Of a stretch of DNA of 64,000 nt, positions 11,310 to 22,424 are shown in pieces. Every line of letters begins with the position of its first letter. Positions within the stretch are counted from its first letter, which is position 1. The notes beneath the pieces were generated by a model. The model saw nothing but the letters and a program-made list of their open reading frames with translations, was not told the origin of the DNA and made no database searches. The stretch comes from Orobanche coerulescens (lineage: Eukaryota > Streptophyta > Magnoliopsida > Lamiales > Orobanchaceae): the NCBI GenBank assembly GCA_033398695.1, contig CM065802.1:147298096-147362095 (forward strand), read 5' to 3'. A program made the position numbers and the translations under genes.

Positions 11310-12990
11310 CTTTAACGCGACCAATTACCAGATTTTTTCACAAATCCTTGATTAATCATCTAGTTTCATCTTAAACACTCTGCAAACAATATCTGGACGA
11401 TCTTCAGGGTTCAAACCCTTTCTATCTAAATATCGAGAAATTTCAGGCCATTTAGGGTTGCATGTCAAGGTTATAAACAAATCAGGATATCCAGCACACC
11501 CACATATTGTCATTGCATCTTGAAATTTCTGAATCATATATCGGGGACTTCAAGTGTATGAGGATGGCAATACTACTGGTAAAACTTGAGTGTCTAAATT
11601 TGTCTCACCATGATGAAATGCAGCCTCGAGTCCTTTGTAAATTTCACAACGGAAAGTTTTCTGATTAAGCTTAACCCATGTCGATCTTCGTGATTCTATA
11701 ATGGTATATGAATCCACAATTAATTGTTGGGTCAATCTTCTTGAGGATAATATGGCACACTTTTTCCCATCTCTATCGTGAAATCTGTAGGCGAAGAATT
11801 GTCTAGTACTCACATGTTTTCTCTTCTTTTGTGACGTACTTGTTGTGATTGATAATGAGATATCTTCCCTATATCCATCTTCTCCGTAAGGAAAGATAAG
11901 AGGGTACTGTAAACCAAGATAAGAAGCATGTAGCTCATTTATTCGCTTCAAATATCCAGTTTTTGTTTCCACACTGATATATAGATTACCTAATGCGTCA
12001 TCGAAGTCAACCAGTGCTGCTACTTCAGAAACAGTTGGAAGGTTATACATTCGACCATCTTTATCTCTTCTTCCAATAAGCTTTAACTTAACATTTGCCT
12101 CACTGCACTGTTGAATTTTGTCTCTTGCCATTCAAAGGATTACACTAAGATATTGTTCTCATCAAGCATTTCCTTTAGTTTTTGAACAATATTTGCTTGA
12201 AGTCCATTTGAATTGCCACGTGACTTGTACAATCCATTTGGATTTCAAATATCATTTAATGTAAGAACATTTTTTTAGAAAATATATAATTTAACCAAAA
12301 AAAACAAACCTAACAGAGTTAATTCTATTCGCCACCTCATTTTCAGTGTCATATATATACAACTGAGCAAACTTCGGAGCCTCATCTTCAGTCGGCATCA
12401 AACTGCCAATCAAGTGGTATTTTTGACCATGCAATTTAAATATAGGCGAAGAAGTTCCCATATTAGGATTACTATCAATTTTTCCTCCCAAAGATGTAAA
12501 AGCAAACATGTTGTTGTAAGATCTTATATTTTTTATAAAATGGTTACTAATTGTAGTTTTCCCACTTAAAAGATCTACCAACAATTGTGGAGGTCTTTTC
12601 ATCTTTGGAAACTCAATTTTTCCTTGAAAACAACATGTTGAGTATTTCGATCTCGTTGACCCATAACTTGACCTTAACCTCTCATTATACCAAAACAAAG
12701 CTGCACAATACTCGCACGTATGGTCAGCATCATCGAGATCCCAATATTCTGAAATAAAATTAAATATTATAAGTGTCAATTTTTTAGGGTTAATACATTT
12801 GATATAATACATTAAATTTTTGTCTACATAAAATTTATTAAATAAACAACTGTGGAGTTACCCGATAGCTTAGGCCTTGTGGTAACTACCGACGGAGTCG
12901 TTGACATGTGCAAATTACATTGTACTTCATTAGGAAACACTACGAGAAAGTTGGCATAACCGACAGATCGAGGCAATGTTAAGTTCATGC
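11310..12990 (-). pseudogene. Helitron replication-protein (RepHel) N-terminal relic
   Basis: Minus-strand exons can be followed. A start-region frame at about 12990-12860 is followed by a donor (CGG|GTAACT). The second exon, about 12751-12313, reads EYWDLDDADHTCEYCAALFW and later FAQLYIYDTENEVANRINSV. The third exon, about 12215-11352, contains LIFPYGEDGYREDIS and PDLFITLTCNPKWPEIS. These are hallmarks of the Helitron-like N-terminal region of the plant rolling-circle transposase. Stops and shifts occur near 12140 and 11545, and the rest of the Rep domain and the whole helicase are absent. It ends near a GTAATT donor at about 11308. It would have acted in rolling-circle transposition in the nucleus; it is now a broken fragment. 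Confidence 0.85.
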
Positions 12991-12999
12991 ACGTACCCC

Positions 13000-13198
13000 C
13001 TGCCCAATAATTATTCTATTGCATGTCTGATTTGGCGTGTACCTTCTTTTACAATTTGAACAATAGTTTGACTAGTCAGTGTAGTCAATAACTGCATGCC
13101 CTTATATGCTTAATGATATCGCCATTTAAGACTGATTGCAATTAAGTTTTAGGATTGAAATAGTAAAGGATTTAAATAAATCTAAAAATTATGGTTAG
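13000..13198. other. AT-rich flank of the gag-element array
   Basis: No gene seen. The last five bases (GTTAG, 13194-13198) are the left copy of the target duplication of the following array. Confidence 0.5.
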
Positions 13199-14591
13199 TG
13201 TTAGACCCTTAACATGGGTGATTCGCTGGGCTCGGCAGGTGGTCGAGTCACTGGGCGGACTGTGCCGACTGGGCGTGGCACGACACTAAGGCACGGGAAT
13301 GAAAAATGATTTAGAGGTTTCTTGGCGGGTGTGAGGCGTAGCTAAGACATGGAATCAAGACAATCTCGTGTTACTTTGAGGTTTTGGGCAGGTTCAAGGC
13401 TGGAGGCAGGCGAGTGATTTTTCAGCTTTTCAATGGTCACTGTCCTCACCAAGTTTTATTTGTCTAAGACTATTATAGGGGGGAGGTAGTTACTGAGAGC
13501 CATGCCCAAGGGGTGACCCAAGGTGCTCGGCCAAGGACTTGGCAAGGTGCTGGGACTTGCCATGGGATTGGGTCACGGGTCGATCCGGAGGTGAAACCCG
13601 ACCCGAATTAGACCGACCCGATCAGCAAACACTTCAGGCGCGGACAAGGCCTGGGTTGTGTGCCTACGGCCAAGAGGGTTCGACAGTGCTGGGCGGACCT
13701 TGTTCGGAAATTGGATAAGTGCGCAAGATGTTGGACAAGACTTGGGCGCGAGGGAACGCCATATTTGGCGCGCACAAGCTTGGCATTGATGGTTCGAGAC
13801 GATTACGAGTCATAGCAGTTGCATGGGGCGGTTATGAGGTAGTTCCAGGCAACGACATGGCGGAACGGTTATGCAAACGGTTTCGAGACACGGTTGCAAG
13901 AAGGTTCCAAGTCATGTTAGACGTGTAGGGGGACACCTCATCATACAGGCAGTTACTTGGTGGGCTGCATGTGCTAGGTGGAGTGCTGGGATCCATCAGG
14001 CCAGTTGTGGGACGGTTACTAGCAAGCGGTTGCGGACGGTTGCGGGATGGTTCCAAGAAGACCTTGTACGTGGCAATACAAGGCAGATGTGGGCAAGTTG
14101 CGGGGAAACTGCTCAGGACAAGTGGATTGGAGGCATGGAGATCTTTGCCATGCGTCGACACGTGGAGTGTCGGGCTGGACCTAGCGGTTTGGGTTGTCAA
14201 TCGATGTAGTCCTTTGCTTGGGCTATAAATAGGTGCTTGGTACAATTTTGTAGGGAGAGAGATCCGAGAGATCATCGGGAGGATCTTTGAGAGTTGTACA
14301 GCGAGGCCTTTTTCCTTGTATATTGAGTGTGCAAATAATATTCAAGGTTGGGGAATTATCCCCGTAAATTGCGTGTGCCTTTACGTGTTTTGATTGTATT
14401 CCGCTGCATATTCCTTCAAGCACTAAAGATTGCTTTGGGCTGTAACTCTGATTACACTAAACACGAGTGCTGTGAGGAAAACACGAGTGTTTGGTGAGGA
14501 TCGAAGGCTGACTGGTTGTTGTGCGGACAATCAGTGCCGGCACCGGGTTACATTTCGGCGAAATATTCTAGCCCGATTCGGACCCGTGACA
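13199..14591 (+). mobile_element. LTR 1 of the gag-element array
   Basis: 1,393 bp, about 43 bp shorter than LTRs 2 and 3. The missing block lies just after GATGTTGGACA near 13737 and is present at about 17461-17503. TATA box CTATAAATAGG at 14223-14233. The U3 holds repeated CGGTT motifs (13825-14055). Frames on both strands (for example 13832-14275) recur in all three LTRs only because the LTRs are duplicates. Confidence 0.9.
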
Positions 14592-14610
14592 ATTTAGTAT
14601 CGGAGCCCCG

Positions 14611-15846
14611 TTGGTGGGTTCTGAGGGAAATCGAGATGCAAGAGATGCGGATCGCGGAGATGAGATCGCGGCTTTGGACGAGAGGATTCAAAGGTTGGAG
14701 ACTTTGATGGGGCAACCTCCACCAGTTCCAGTTGTAACAGCAGTTTTCGAACGGATCTCAATGCTGGAGATCGGTTTCGAAAAACACCGTGCTATGGCGG
14801 AAGTATTCCAGAAATCTATGGATGAAATCCCTAATTTCGTAGAAGGAAGGCTCCTTACGGTTCAAGAGGAGATCAGTTCCGTAACCGAGGCAGTGGATGT
14901 CCGGCTGGGTGCAGTCAAGGACGAATGCAGGTTGTTGAGGATGGCAGTTATTGGCTGTAGGAGTCAAGGGAACTCGTCATCTTCATACAGGTTCAAGATG
15001 CCCGATCCAAAACCATTTGGCTGCGAGAGAAGTGCCAAAGAATTAGAGAACTTCCTTTGGGACATGGAAACTTATTTTCATGTTGCACATGTTCCAAGTG
15101 AGGAGAAGGTCTCCATAGACAGTATGTACCTTACTGGTGACGCCAAGTTGTGGTGGCGTACGCGTCAGTCGGAAGGCGCAAATACCGATCGTGAGAAGAT
15201 TGGTTCGTGGGAAATGTTGAAACAAGAACTCAATGAGCAGTTCCTCCCGTGTAACGAATCGTGGGTTGCACGCGAAGCACTTCGTGAGTTGAAACACAAA
15301 GGTACTGTTCAGGAATATGTGAAACGTTTCAATACGTTGCTGTTGGATGTGAAAGATATGTCAGAAGAGGACAAGGTGTTCAATTTCATGGCTGGATTAC
15401 AACCTTGGGCACAAACCGAGTTGAGAAGGCAAGGTTTCAAGGATTTGCAATCTGCCATGACTGCTGCTGATCGATTGATGGACTATCAAGTTGGTGGCCC
15501 AGGCCCGGAACAGGGAAAGAAGGGTGCTGGAAAGGGCAAAGGCAAGTTTGATGGTTTTAGAGCTACTAAAGAAATAACAGTGCAGGCCGAGGGATAGTCT
15601 CAGTCCAATAATGCGGACCGAACGAAGAAGGGATGTTACATCTGCAGTGGTGACCATCGAATGAGGGATTGCCCAAAGCGGGGAAGTTTGAATGCTATCT
15701 TGTGCGAAGAAAATGGCGACGAGGGTGATGCTGAAACTGGTCGGCTTGGGGTAATGCAGTCAGTGCATGAAAGGCCGGAAAAGATCCCAAAGAATGCTCG
15801 TGGTGAGGCAGATATTGTGAAGCCTCCGGCCACTATGTGGAACTAA
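14611..15846 (+). pseudogene. gag: Gag, copy 1, inactivated
   Basis: The reading frame matches the intact copy at 18410-19633. Compared with that copy, about 23 bp around its ATG are missing, so no good start codon remains. TCG is also changed to TAG at 15595-15597, after which the frame continues to the same natural stop (15844-15846). The zinc-knuckle region lies beyond the premature stop, with the third residue of its GGDH segment altered (CSGDH). The protein is the capsid precursor that packages element RNA. This copy could at best give a protein without the nucleic-acid-binding knuckle. Confidence 0.85.
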
Positions 15847-16922
15847 TGGTGCTCATCGAGCACCAGGCCAACGGTGCGATCAATAGTTGGCCGAAGGACA
15901 AGTCGGTGCGGGTTGATGGCTACTTTGTCCCGGATGATGGAAGATCCTTGCAGATTGTGGTGTGTTCGTGTCAATAGGGTGGTTGATGCGGCTCAAATTT
16001 CGGTTTAAGGTGCGAGGTCTGAAAGTCAAGTTGCTTACATGCATGCAAAGACAACTTGTTGCATTTGGTAGGAGATGTTATTCGACGACTTGCGATACGT
16101 GGTTGAGTAAGGAGTTGTTTTCCATACGTTCATATGTTGAATATATTTGTTGGTTCCTACTATGTTTTTCCATTTTTAAACTTGGTGTGCAAAGATGGTA
16201 GGATGTGTGTTCTGTGTGAAGCATGTCCAGGTCATGTCTAATTTTGACGAAATGATGGTGTGGATGGTGGCTAAGGTCCTGATTAGCTTGTTATTTTCAG
16301 TCGACTGAGAAGTCCCGCGAGTTTCAATAGGACTGACCATCCGAGCATTGAGAGGATGCTTACAGTTAATGTGTCATCGGTGTTGTCAACGGGACGCATT
16401 ACTGAAGTTTGCAAAAATGAGTAAGGAGTTGCAGCCTATTACTCGTTCCAGATAAGTCATTGGTTGTCTGTCTCAATGATTTAGTGGCTGGTTTACTGTA
16501 TATAGTTTACTTCAGTTTTTCGTTGTATGACCATTGTAAATATTGGCTAGGTCAAGTTGTGTTTTTTTCCTAGCAAGCGGGGGATGTTCGATTTCATATG
16601 TATGTAATTATGTCGAAGTGGCGTTAAGTTAGGCATATTATGTATATATGTAAAATGTTAGACGGAAGATGCTGATTCAGTGTAGGAGACTTGGATGTTG
16701 AAGCTGATTTCAGTCAGTTTGCTGGGATGGTTTGAAGTACGTAGCTGTCTTATCATCGGAGGTTTATCGGATGGGTGATTAATTAAAGTGATCTAGCAGA
16801 AGGGTGAACCAAAGCTACATTGCAAATGGAAGACGAGCTTTTCATAGTATCGGAATATGACATATTTAAGGGCTACACTTCTAGTCCGACGAGGACATCG
16901 GTTTATTTTAGTGGGGGAGGTT
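15847..16922 (+). other. Noncoding 3' internal region, unit 1
   Basis: About 1.1 kb, nearly identical to 19634-20712. It opens with a short inverted repeat, GGTGCTCATCGAGCACC, just after the gag stop, which could form a hairpin. No pol domain can be read in any frame. A 79-aa frame at 15962-16201 recurs as 78 aa in unit 2 with no recognisable domain. Confidence 0.6.
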
Positions 16923-18358
16923 TGTTAGACCCGTAACATGGGTGACTCGCTGGGCTCGGCAGGTGGTCGAGTCACTGGGCGGACTGTGCCGACTGGGCAT
17001 GGCACGACACTAAGGCACGGGAATGAAAAATGATTTGGAGGTTTCTTGGCGGGTGTGAGGCTTAGCTAAGACATGGAATCATGACGATCTCGTGTTACTT
17101 TGAGGTTTTGGGCAGGTTCAAGGCTGGAGGCAGGCGAGTGATTTTTCAACTTTTCAATGGTCACTGTCCTCACCAGGCTTTATTTGTCTAAGCCTATTAT
17201 AGGGGGGAGGTAGTTACTGAGAGCCATGCCCAAGGGGTGACCCAAGGTGCTCGGCCAAGGACTTGGCAAGGTGCTGGGACTTGCCATGGGATTGGGTCAC
17301 GGGTCGATCCGGAGGTGAAACCCGACCCGGATTAGACCGACCCGATCAGCAAACACTTCAGGCGCGGACAATGCCTGGGCTGTGTGCCTACGGCCGAGAG
17401 GGTTCGACAGTGCTGGGCGGACCTTGTTTGGAAATTGGATAAGTGCGCAAGATGTTGGACATTTGTGCACCCTTGTGGGAATTGACTCGGACTATGTGGG
17501 AATAAGACTTGGGCGCGAGGGAATGCCATATTTGGCACGCACAAGCTTGGCATTGACGGTTCGAGACGGTTACGAGTCATAGCAATTGCATGGGGCGGTT
17601 ATGAGATAGTTCCAGGCAACGACATGGGGGAACGGTTATGCAAGCGGTTTTGAGACACGGTTGCAAGAAGGTTCCCAGTCATGTTAGATGTGCAGGGGGA
17701 CACCTCATCATACAGGCAGTTACTTGGTGGGCTGCATGTGCCAGGTGGAGTGCTGGGATCCATCAGGCCAGTTGCGGGACGGTTACTATCAAGCGGTTGC
17801 GGACGGTTGCGGGATGGTTCCAAGAAGACCTTGTACGTGGCAATACAAGGCAGATGTGGGCAAGTTGCGGGGAAACTGCTCAGGACAAGTGGCTTGGATG
17901 CATGGAGATCTTTGCCACGCGTCGACACGTGGAGTGTCAGGTTGAACCTAGCGGTTGGGGTTGTCAACCGATGTAGTCCTTTGGTTGGGCTATAAATAGG
18001 TGCTTGGTACAATTTTGTAGGGAGAGAGATCCGAGAGATCATCGGGAGGATCTTTGAGAGTTGTACAGCGAGGCCTTTTTCCTTGTATATTGAGTGTGCA
18101 AATAATATTCAAGGTTGGGGAATTGTCCCCGTAAATTGTGTGTGCGTTTACGTTTTTTGATTGTATTCCGCTACATACTCCTTCAAGCACTAAAGGTGGC
18201 TTTGGGCTATAACTCTGATTACACTAAACACGAGTGATGTGAGGAAAACACGAGTGTTTGGTGAGGATCGAAGGCAGACTGGTTGTTGTGCGGACAATCA
18301 GTGCCGGCACCAGGTTGCATTTCGGTGAAAAATTCTAGCCCGATTCAGACCCATGACA
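16923..18358 (+). mobile_element. LTR 2 of the gag-element array
   Basis: 1,436 bp, TGTTAGACCC to CATGACA, shared by both units. TATA box CTATAAATAGG near 17990. It contains the 43-bp block that LTR 1 lacks. Confidence 0.9.
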
Positions 18359-18361
18359 ATT

Positions 18362-18374
18362 TGGTATCGGAGCC
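18362..18374 (+). other. Primer-binding site for initiator-Met tRNA
   Basis: TGGTATCGGAGCC lies 3 bp after LTR 2. It pairs with the 3' end of plant initiator-Met tRNA with one mismatch and is intact, unlike the site in unit 1. Confidence 0.85.
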
Positions 18375-18409
18375 CCGTTGGTGAGTTCTGAGGGAAAAGT
18401 TACTGCGTT

Positions 18410-19633
18410 ATGGCACCCCGAGATGCAAGAGATGCAGATCGCAGAGATGAGATCGCGGCTTTGGACGATAGGATTCAAAGGTTGGAGACTTTAATGGGGC
18501 AACCTCCACCAGTTCCAGTTGTAACAGCAGTTTTCGAACGGATCTCAATGCTGGAGACCGATTTCGAAAAACTCCGTGCTATGACGGAAGTATTCCATAA
18601 ATCTGTGGATGAAATCCCTAATTTCGTGGAAGGAAGGCTCGTTACGGTTCAAGAGGAGATCAGTTCCGTAAGCGAGGCAGTGGATGTCCGACTGGGTGCA
18701 GTTAAGGACGAATGTAGGTTGTTGAGGATGGCGGTTATTGGCTGTGGGAGTCAAGGGAACTCGTCATATTCATCCAGGTTCAAGATGACCGATCCAAAAC
18801 CATTTGGCGGCGAGAGAAGTGCCAAAGAATTAGAGAACTTCCTTTGGGACATGGAAACTTATTTTCATGTTGCACATGTTCCAAGTGAGGAGAAGGTCTC
18901 CATAGCCAGTATGTACCTTATTTGTGACGCCAAGTTGTGGTGGCGTACGCGTCAGTCGGAAGGCGCAAATACTGATCGTGAGAAGATTGGTTCGTGGGAA
19001 ATGTTGAAACGGGAACTCAAGGAGCAGTTCCTGCCGTGTAACATATCGTGGGTTGCACGCGAAGCACTTCGTGAGTTGAAACACAAAGGTACTGTTCGGG
19101 AATATGTGAAACGTTTCAGTACATTGCTGTTGGATGTGAAAGATATGTCAGAAGAGGATAAGGTGTTCAATTTCATGGCTGGATTACAACCTTGGGCACA
19201 AACCGAGTTGAGAAGGCAAGATGTCAAGGATTTGCAATCTGCCATGGCTGCTGCTGATCGATTAATGGACTATCGAGTTGGTGGCCCAGGCCCGAAACAG
19301 GGAAAGAAGGGTACTGGAAAGGGCAAAGGCAAGTTTGATGGTTTTAGAGCTACTAAAGAAATAACAGTGCAGGCCGAGGGATCGTCTCAGTCCAATAATG
19401 CAGACCAAACGAAGAAGGAATGTTACATCTGCGGTGGTGACCATCGAATGAGGGATTGCCCAAAGCGGGGAAGGTTGAATGCTATCTTGTGTGAAGAAAA
19501 TGGCGACGAGGGTGATGCTGAAACTGGTCGGATTGGGGTAATGCAGTTAGTGCATGAAAGGCCGGAAAACATCCTGAAGAATGCTCGTGGCGAAGCAGAT
19601 ACTGTGAAGCCTCCGGCCACTATGTGGAACTAA
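18410..19633 (+). CDS. gag: Gag polyprotein of non-autonomous gypsy element, 407 aa
   Basis: Intact frame from ATG (18410) to TAA. Residues 1-110 are charged and helical. About residues 123-265 match the plant retrotransposon gag (capsid) domain: FGGERSAKELENFLWDMETY, then LWWRTR, then YVKRFSTLLLDVKDMSEEDK. A basic Gly/Lys linker follows. A zinc knuckle begins at residue 338, CYICGGDHRMRDCP, with spacing CX2CX3HX4C, one residue shorter than the usual CX2CX4HX4C. The frame ends without fusion to a protease, so this is a gag-only element. The start is about 35 bp after the primer site and no upstream ATG competes. Gag would assemble particles and package element RNA in the cytoplasm, with reverse transcriptase and integrase supplied by another element. 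Confidence 0.9.
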   Translation: MAPRDARDADRRDEIAALDDRIQRLETLMGQPPPVPVVTAVFERISMLETDFEKLRAMTEVFHKSVDEIPNFVEGRLVTVQEEISSVSEAVDVRLGAVKDECRLLRMAVIGCGSQGNSSYSSRFKMTDPKPFGGERSAKELENFLWDMETYFHVAHVPSEEKVSIASMYLICDAKLWWRTRQSEGANTDREKIGSWEMLKRELKEQFLPCNISWVAREALRELKHKGTVREYVKRFSTLLLDVKDMSEEDKVFNFMAGLQPWAQTELRRQDVKDLQSAMAAADRLMDYRVGGPGPKQGKKGTGKGKGKFDGFRATKEITVQAEGSSQSNNADQTKKECYICGGDHRMRDCPKRGRLNAILCEENGDEGDAETGRIGVMQLVHERPENILKNARGEADTVKPPATMWN

Positions 19634-20712
19634 TGGTGCTCATCGAGCACCAGGCCAACGGTGCGATCAATGGTTAGCCGAAGGACAAGTCGTTGCGGGT
19701 TGATGGCTAATTTGTCCCGGACGATGGAAGATCCTTGCAGATTGTGGTCTGTTCGTGTCAAGAGGGTGGTTGATGCGGCTCAAATTTCGGTTTAAGGAGC
19801 GAGGTCGGAAAGTCAAGTTTCTTACATGCATGCAAAGACAACTTGTTGCATTTGGTAGGAGATGCTATTCGACGACTTGGATCGATACGTGGTTGAGTAA
19901 GGATTTGTTTCCCGTACGTTCATATGTTGAATATATTTGTTGGTTCCTACTATGTTTTTCCATTTTTAAACTTGGTGTGCAAAGATGGTAGGATGTGTGT
20001 TCTGTGTGAAGCATGTCCAGGTCATGTCTAATTTTGACGAAATGATGGTGTGGATGGTGGCTAAGGTCCCGATTAGTTTGTTATTTTCAGTCGACTTAGA
20101 AGTCCCACGAGTTTCAGTAGGACTGACCATCCGAGCATTGAGAGGATGCTTATAGTTAATGTGCCGTCGGTGTTGTCAAAGGGACGCGTTACTGAAGTTT
20201 TCAAAAATGAGTAAGGAGTTGCAGTCTATTACTCATTCCAGATAAGTCATTGGTTGTCCGTCTCAATGATTTAGTGGTTGGTTTACTATATATAGTTTAC
20301 TTCAGTTTTTCGTTGTATGACCAGTGTAAATATTGGCTAGGTCAAGTTGTGTTGTTTTCCTAGCAAGCGGGGGGTGTCCGCTTTCATATGTATGTAATTA
20401 TGTCGAAGTGGCGTTAAGTTAGGCATATTATGTATATATGTAAAATGTTAGATGGAAGATGCTGATTCAGTGTAGGAGACTTGGATGTTGAAGCTGATTT
20501 CAGTCGGTTCGCTGGGATGGTTTGAAGTATGTAGCTGTCTTATCATCGGAGGCTTATCGGATGGGTGATCAATTAAAGTGATCCAGCGGAAGGGTGAACC
20601 AAAGCTACATTGCAAATGGAAGGCGAGGTTTTCAAAGTATCGGACTATGACATATTTAAGGGCTACACTTCTAGTCCGACGAGGACGTCGGTTTCTTTTA
20701 GTGGCGGAGGTT
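19634..20712 (+). other. Noncoding 3' internal region, unit 2
   Basis: Nearly the same sequence as 15847-16922, with the same GGTGCTCATCGAGCACC inverted repeat. The terminal polypurine tract reads TTAGTGGCGGAGG, interrupted by a C compared with unit 1. No other domain was seen. Confidence 0.6.
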
Positions 20713-22147
20713 TGTTAGACCCTTAACATGGGTGACTCGCTGGGCTCGGCAGGTGGTCGAGTCACTGGGCGGACTGTGCCGACTGGGCGTGGCACGACAC
20801 TAAAGAACGGGAATGAAAAATGATTTGGAGGTTTCTTGGCAGGTGTGAGGCTTAGCTAAGACATGGAATCAAGACAATCTCGTGTTACTTTGAGGTTTTG
20901 GGCAGGTTCAAGGCTGCAGGCAGGCGAGTGATTTTTCAGCTTTTCAATGGTCACTGTCCTCACCAGGCTTTATTTGTCTAAGCCTATTATAGGGGGGAGG
21001 TAGTTACTGAGAGCCATGCCCAAGGGGTGACCCAAGGTGCTCGGCCAAGGACTTGACAAGGTGCTGGGACTTGCCATGGGATTGGGTCACGGGTCGATCC
21101 GGAGGTGAAACCCGACCCGGATTGGACCGGCCCGATCCGCAAACACTTCAGGCGCGAACAAGGTCTGGGCTGTGTGCCTACGGCCGAGAAGGTTCGACAG
21201 TGCAGGGCGGACCTTGTTCGGAAATTGGATAAGTGCGCAAGATGTTGGACATTTGTGCACCCTTGTGGGAATTGACTCGGACTATGTAGGAACAAGACTT
21301 GGGCGCGAGGGAACGCCAGGTTTGGCACGCACAAGCTTGGCATTGACGGTTCGAGACGGTTACGAGTCATAGCAGTTGCATGGGGCGGTTATGAGGTAGT
21401 TCCAGGCAACGACATGGCGGAACGATTATGCAAGCAGTTTTGAGACACGGTTGCAAGAAGGTTCCAAGTCATGTTAGACGTGCTAGACGTGTGGGGGGAC
21501 ACGTCATCATACAGGCACTTACTTGGTGGGCTGCATGTGCCAGGTAGAGTGCTGGGATCCCTCAGGCCAGTTGCGGGACGGTTACTAGCAAGCGGTTGCG
21601 GGACGGTTCCAAGAAGACCATGTACGTGGCAATACAAGGCAGATGTGGGCAAGTTGCGGGGAAACTGCTCAGGACAAGTGGCTTGGATGCATGGAGATTT
21701 TTGCCATGCATCGACACGTGGAGTGTTGGGCTGAACCTAGCGGTTGGGGTTGTCAACCGATGTAGTCCTTTGCTTGGGCTATAAATAGGTGCTTGGTACA
21801 ATTTTGTAGGGAGAGAGCTCCGAGAGATCATCGGGAGGATCTTTGAGAGTTGTACAGCGAGGTCTTTTTCCTTGTATATTGAGTTTGCAAATAATTTTCA
21901 AGGTTGGGGAATTATCCCCGTAAATTGTGTGTGCCTTTACGTGTTTTGATTGTATTCCGCTGCATACTCCTTCAAGCACTAAAGGTGGCTTTGGGATGTA
22001 ACTCTGATTACACTAAACACGAGTGCTGTGAGGAAAACACGAGTGTTTGGTGAGGATCGAAGGCTGACTGGTTGTTGTGCGGACAATCAGTGCCGACACG
22101 GGGTTGCATTTCGGCGAAAAATTCTAGCCCGATTCGGACCCGTGGCA
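20713..22147 (+). mobile_element. LTR 3 of the gag-element array
   Basis: 1,435 bp, TGTTAGACCC to CCCGTGGCA, followed by the right target duplication GTTAG (22148-22152). TATA box near 21779. It carries an extra TGCTAGACG duplication near 21480 and lacks one CGGTTGCGGA unit near 21595. Confidence 0.9.
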
Positions 22148-22213
22148 GTTAGCAAGGAACACACTAACACCCGAAAAACCTAAAAGTTATATCATAAAAT
22201 AATAAAAATAATA
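22148..22213. other. AT-rich spacer
   Basis: Short AT-rich sequence between the array and the MITE; nothing recognised. Confidence 0.5.
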
Positions 22214-22422
22214 CTCCCTCCGTCCGCCACCCATATTCAATAATTTCCTTTTCCATCCGTCCGTGACCTATGTGCATTGTTTATTTTTGGCAATTTCTTA
22301 CCCTTTTACAACACAAGTGGGTCCATTTACTTCACTCACAACACATCCTACCAACTAAGTCAACTCAAATATTAAAACCCGTGTCGGTCAAAAGAGTGCA
22401 TATAGGTGGTGGACGGAGGGAG
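22214..22422. mobile_element. Stowaway-type MITE (Tc1/mariner-related), 209 bp
   Basis: Terminal inverted repeats CTCCCTCCGTCC and GGACGGAGGGAG with flanking TA duplications (22212-22213 and 22423-22424). This is the characteristic Stowaway signature. It has no coding capacity and would move only with a mariner-like transposase supplied elsewhere. Confidence 0.95.
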
Positions 22423-22424
22423 TA

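Larger units (their letters stand above)
14592..16922 (+). mobile_element. Internal unit 1 of the gag-element array
   Basis: The primer-binding site at 14595-14607 reads TAGTATCGGAGCC, with TGG changed to TAG at the bases that pair with the tRNA 3' end. The gag gene lacks its start region and has an early stop. After gag (about 15850-16900) there is noncoding sequence with only short frames, then the polypurine tract TTAGTGGGGGAGG before the next LTR. Confidence 0.85.
13199..22147 (+). mobile_element. Tandem three-LTR array of a gag-only gypsy element
   Basis: Order: LTR (13199-14591), internal unit (14592-16922), LTR (16923-18358), internal unit (18359-20712), LTR (20713-22147). All LTRs start TGTTAGACCC and end GACA or GGCA. 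The whole array is bounded by one target duplication, GTTAG, at 13194-13198 and 22148-22152. The internal units carry a gag gene but no protease, RT, RNase H or integrase. This makes it a non-autonomous element resembling the TR-GAG class, dependent on a partner for pol. The likeliest origin is unequal recombination between LTRs of one insertion. Confidence 0.9.

Noticed and set aside
13832..21979. Conserved frames of 60-147 aa on both strands in the gag-element LTRs
   Set aside because: They recur only because the LTR is present three times; they overlap each other in several frames and cross U3 repeats and the TATA box.
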